This document shows positions 61,303 to 64,000 of a DNA stretch of 64,000 bases, one piece after another. The stretch is from Ferruginibacter paludis (lineage in GTDB: Bacteria; Bacteroidota; Bacteroidia; Chitinophagales; Chitinophagaceae), in the NCBI RefSeq assembly GCF_030409685.1, contig NZ_JAUFQJ010000001.1:372001-436000 (forward strand), written 5' to 3'. Position numbers and translations under genes: made by a program. Position 1 is the first letter of the stretch. Every line of letters starts with the position of its first letter. The notes under the pieces are model-generated. The model was not told the DNA's origin and did no database searches. It saw nothing but the letters and a program-made list of their open reading frames with translations.

Positions 61303-64000
61303 TTACGCGTCTTTGCCATGGCAATTTTTGTACTTTTTGCCGCTTCCACAAGGGCAGGCGTCGTTCCTGCCGATCTTTGGTTCTACACGGATTGGTTCCT
61401 GCTTAATGGCGGGAGAGGGATCATTGTAATCATTTTCGTTGCTAATGTATTCTGGTCCACCGGTGCCGGATGCAGCGCCTGCAAACTCTTCCTTGCGCTG
61501 GCGCATTTTGCTCATGTCGGTTTTTTGTTCGCGGCCTTCTTTTATTTTGGCAGCATTGGTTTCTTCAGTGGGGATGGCGCAATGGCAAAGGAAACTTACG
61601 ATGTCTTTATTAACCGCATCGTCCATTTGTTTAAAGGCGCTGAAGGCTTCAATTTTATAAATCACCAGCGGATCTTTTTGCTCGTAGCCTGCAGTTTGTA
61701 CACTGTGGCGCAGATCGTCCATGGCACGTAAATGTTCTTTCCAGGCATCATCAATCAACGCCAGCGTAATGCTGCGTTCCAGCGCATTGGGCAGCTCGGC
61801 CCCTTCGCTGGCGATGGTTTTATCCAGGTTAGCAAGGGCCTGTATTTGTTTGCGGCCATCTGTAAATGGTACGGCTACATTTTCAATATGGCTGCCCTGT
61901 TCTTTACGAATGTTTTTTATAATGGGCAGCGTTTGTTGTGCTACGGCAACAACCTTGCGGTTATAATTGCTCTTGGCTTCATCGTACAATTTTTCTGCTA
62001 CCTGTTGTATATTTCCTTTTTCCAGTTCCTCTTTGGTGATGGTAGTATCAATACCAAAGTTTACAATCACGGCGAGTTTAAAGTCTTCAAAATCGGCGCT
62101 TTCGCGGAAGGAATTGATGAGACCATCTGCAACAGAATAGAAGGCATTGTCCAGGTCAAGCGCCAGCCTTTCGCCAAACAAAGCGTGGTTGCGTTTGCTG
62201 TACACCACGTTACGCTGTTTGTTCATTACATCATCATACTCAAGCAAACGTTTACGGATGCCGAAGTTATTTTCTTCTACTTTTTTCTGCGCTCTTTCAA
62301 TGCTCTTGCTGATCATGCTGTGCTGTATCACTTCGCCTTCCTTATAACCCATGCGGTCCATCATAGAAGCGATACGTTCGCTGCCGAACATGCGCATCAG
62401 GTCATCTTCCAGGCTTGCAAAAAACTGAGTGCTACCCGGATCTCCCTGGCGTCCGGCACGTCCACGCAACTGCCTGTCCACACGGCGGCTTTCATGCCGT
62501 TCGGTACCTACAATGGCCAACCCGCCTGCTTCTTTCACACCTGGCCCTAGTTTAATATCCGTACCACGACCGGCCATATTGGTGGCGATGGTTACGGCAC
62601 CCGCCAAACCAGCTTCGGCAACTACCTGCGCTTCCTTAGCATGTTGTTTTGCGTTCAATACATTGTGCGGAATATTTTTTTGCTTCAGCATCCTGCTCAG
62701 CAATTCACTTATTTCTACAGAGGTTGTACCTACAAGTGAAGGACGTCCGGCAAGGCGTAAACGTTCTATTTCATCAATCACCGCCTTGTATTTTTCACGT
62801 TTGGTTTTGTACACCAAATCCTGTTCGTCTTTTCTTATGGCGGGCAAATTGGTGGGGATGGTTACCACATCTAATTTATAAATGTCCCATAACTCAGCGG
62901 CTTCCGTTTCAGCAGTACCGGTCATACCACAAAGCTTATGGTACATCCTGAAATAGTTTTGTAAAGTAACCGTAGCATACGTCTGTGTGCTGGCTTCAAT
63001 CTTCACATTTTCTTTTGCTTCAATGGCTTGGTGCAAACCGTCGCTGTATCGTCTTCCATCGAGTATACGACCGGTTTGTTCATCCACAATTTTTACGGCT
63101 TCATCCAATACTACGTACTCGGTGTCTTTATCAAATAAAGTGTAGGCTTTTAATAATTGCTGTACCGTGTGTATGCGGTCAGCTTTTAAAGAGTATTCAT
63201 TCAGCAGGGCTTCTTTCTGGCGCAGTTTTTCATCTGCATTCAGGCTGCTCTTTTCAATGTCGCTTAGTTTTACGCCGATATCCGGCAAAATAAAAAATTC
63301 AGGATCTTCCCCTGATTTAGTGATTAGGTTAATGCCCTTATCAGTTAAATCAACCTGGTTGTTTTTTTCATCAATCTGGAAGTAGAGTTCTTCATCTACC
63401 TTGGGCATTTCTTTCTGCTGATCTGCCAGGTAATAGTTTTCACTCTTTTGCAGTTTAACCCTGATGCCTGGTTCGCTCAGAAATTTAATCAGCGCACCAT
63501 TTTTAGGTAAACCACGGTGGGCACGAAACAATGACAGACCGCCATCTTTGGGATCATCATTGCCTTCACCTATTTTTTTCTTGGCATCAATTAAAAATTG
63601 GTTCACAGCCTTGCGCTGGGCGTCCAGTAGTTTTTCAATGCGGGGTTTCAGGTCAAAAAACTGTTGCGTGTTATCGCTGTGACCAACTGGTCCGCTAATG
63701 ATCAGCGGCGTACGGGCATCATCAATCAACACACTATCCACCTCATCCACCATGGCGAAATGATGTTTGCGCTGTACCATTTCATCGGGGCTGTGCACCA
63801 TGTTATCCCTCAGGTAATCAAAACCAAATTCGTTGTTGGTACCATAGGTGATATCAGAGTTGTAAGCCGCTCTCCTGGCGTCACTATTGGGTTCATGCTT
63901 ATCGATACAATCAACAGTTAATCCTAAAAATTCAAACAACGGGCCGTTCCATTCACTATCCCTTCTTGCGAGGTAATCGTTCACCGTTACTATATGAACC
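61303..64000 (-). CDS. secA: Preprotein translocase ATPase SecA (5' end outside window)
   Basis: About 898 codons of the motor ATPase are visible; the frame continues past the right edge as [14 protein letters not shown], so the internal GTG at 63984 is not the start. Conserved parts: [37 protein letters not shown], the helicase motif [13 protein letters not shown], and [15 protein letters not shown]. The C-terminus ends in a zinc-binding [14 protein letters not shown] motif for SecB or ribosome contact. A Bacteroidota-type insertion between the DEAD-like motif and helicase half makes it longer than E. coli SecA. Confidence 0.96.
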   Translation of the reverse strand, partial: VHIVTVNDYLARRDSEWNGPLFEFLGLTVDCIDKHEPNSDARRAAYNSDITYGTNNEFGFDYLRDNMVHSPDEMVQRKHHFAMVDEVDSVLIDDARTPLIISGPVGHSDNTQQFFDLKPRIEKLLDAQRKAVNQFLIDAKKKIGEGNDDPKDGGLSLFRAHRGLPKNGALIKFLSEPGIRVKLQKSENYYLADQQKEMPKVDEELYFQIDEKNNQVDLTDKGINLITKSGEDPEFFILPDIGVKLSDIEKSSLNADEKLRQKEALLNEYSLKADRIHTVQQLLKAYTLFDKDTEYVVLDEAVKIVDEQTGRILDGRRYSDGLHQAIEAKENVKIEASTQTYATVTLQNYFRMYHKLCGMTGTAETEAAELWDIYKLDVVTIPTNLPAIRKDEQDLVYKTKREKYKAVIDEIERLRLAGRPSLVGTTSVEISELLSRMLKQKNIPHNVLNAKQHAKEAQVVAEAGLAGAVTIATNMAGRGTDIKLGPGVKEAGGLAIVGTERHESRRVDRQLRGRAGRQGDPGSTQFFASLEDDLMRMFGSERIASMMDRMGYKEGEVIQHSMISKSIERAQKKVEENNFGIRKRLLEYDDVMNKQRNVVYSKRNHALFGERLALDLDNAFYSVADGLINSFRESADFEDFKLAVIVNFGIDTTITKEELEKGNIQQVAEKLYDEAKSNYNRKVVAVAQQTLPIIKNIRKEQGSHIENVAVPFTDGRKQIQALANLDKTIASEGAELPNALERSITLALIDDAWKEHLRAMDDLRHSVQTAGYEQKDPLVIYKIEAFSAFKQMDDAVNKDIVSFLCHCAIPTEETNAAKIKEGREQKTDMSKMRQRKEEFAGAASGTGGPEYISNENDYNDPSPAIKQEPIRVEPKIGRNDACPCGSGKKYKNCHGKDA

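Noticed and set aside
61303..63921. Plus-strand open frames opposite secA (for example 61732-62550 and 61192-61731)
   Set aside because: They are long only because they lie antisense to a conserved gene. They show no family motifs and overlap secA fully.
1..64000. tRNA, rRNA or CRISPR loci
   Set aside because: No tRNA-like cloverleaf with a TTCRANNC loop, no rRNA sequence and no spaced direct repeats of CRISPR type were noticed. The tandem heptamers are too short and contiguous to be CRISPR.

Overview
The window looks like chromosome of a member of the Bacteroidota, probably a Chitinophagaceae-like bacterium. This is inferred from several signs: many promoters of the TAnnTTTG type, few Shine-Dalgarno sequences, a secreted protein with a type IX secretion sorting domain, a TonB receptor with a carboxypeptidase-like N-terminal domain, and two DUF2490 proteins. 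No rRNA, tRNA, CRISPR array, prophage or intact insertion sequence was seen.

Layout. 1-5.95 kb: the end of a phenylalanine hydroxylase gene, an SDR oxidoreductase, a decayed Doc-type toxin-antitoxin pair, a large secreted BNR/VPS10-like protein and a HigBA toxin-antitoxin pair. 6-14.5 kb: an almost complete haem pathway, with hemA-C-D-E-F-B on the minus strand and hemH and hemJ on the plus strand. 14.5-24.3 kb: assimilatory sulfate reduction and cysteine synthesis (cysH, cysD, cysN, cysE, cysK, SUMT, a CysJ-like flavoprotein, cysI). 24.4-38.4 kb: an FNR-like regulator and assimilatory nitrate reduction (nirB, nirD, a porin, a nitrate transporter, a nitrate reductase fused to its own flavoprotein, a nitrate-reductase-associated protein, a rubredoxin fusion, mobA). 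38-43 kb: a SelW-like protein, a DUF234 ATPase, a MOSC protein, a Met8-type siroheme synthase and a TauE-type transporter. 43-55 kb: a TonB receptor, a tolC-RND-adaptor efflux operon between two DUF2490 paralogues, and cysM. 55-64 kb: a PAS histidine kinase, a type IX secreted protein, an ABC transporter, a PF03640-type lipoprotein and the 3' part of secA.

The genes form one logic. The haem genes make uroporphyrinogen III. SUMT and the Met8-type enzyme divert it to siroheme, and both the sulfite reductase (CysI) and the nitrite reductase (NirB) need siroheme. MobA feeds the molybdenum nitrate reductase.

The most interesting signals are regulatory. A 14-codon reading frame with six cysteine codons lies just ahead of cysH. 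A second short frame containing an RRCC motif lies in the long leader of the TonB receptor gene. Both follow a TAnnTTTG promoter that carries a 19-bp GTC...GAC palindrome, and the same kind of site precedes the siroheme synthase and occurs again inside the TonB gene leader. Together they suggest a sulfur regulon with both operator control and cysteine-codon-dependent leader control. The window is also rich in small dispersed repeats, including tandem heptamers, one array of which has been incorporated in frame into hemC.
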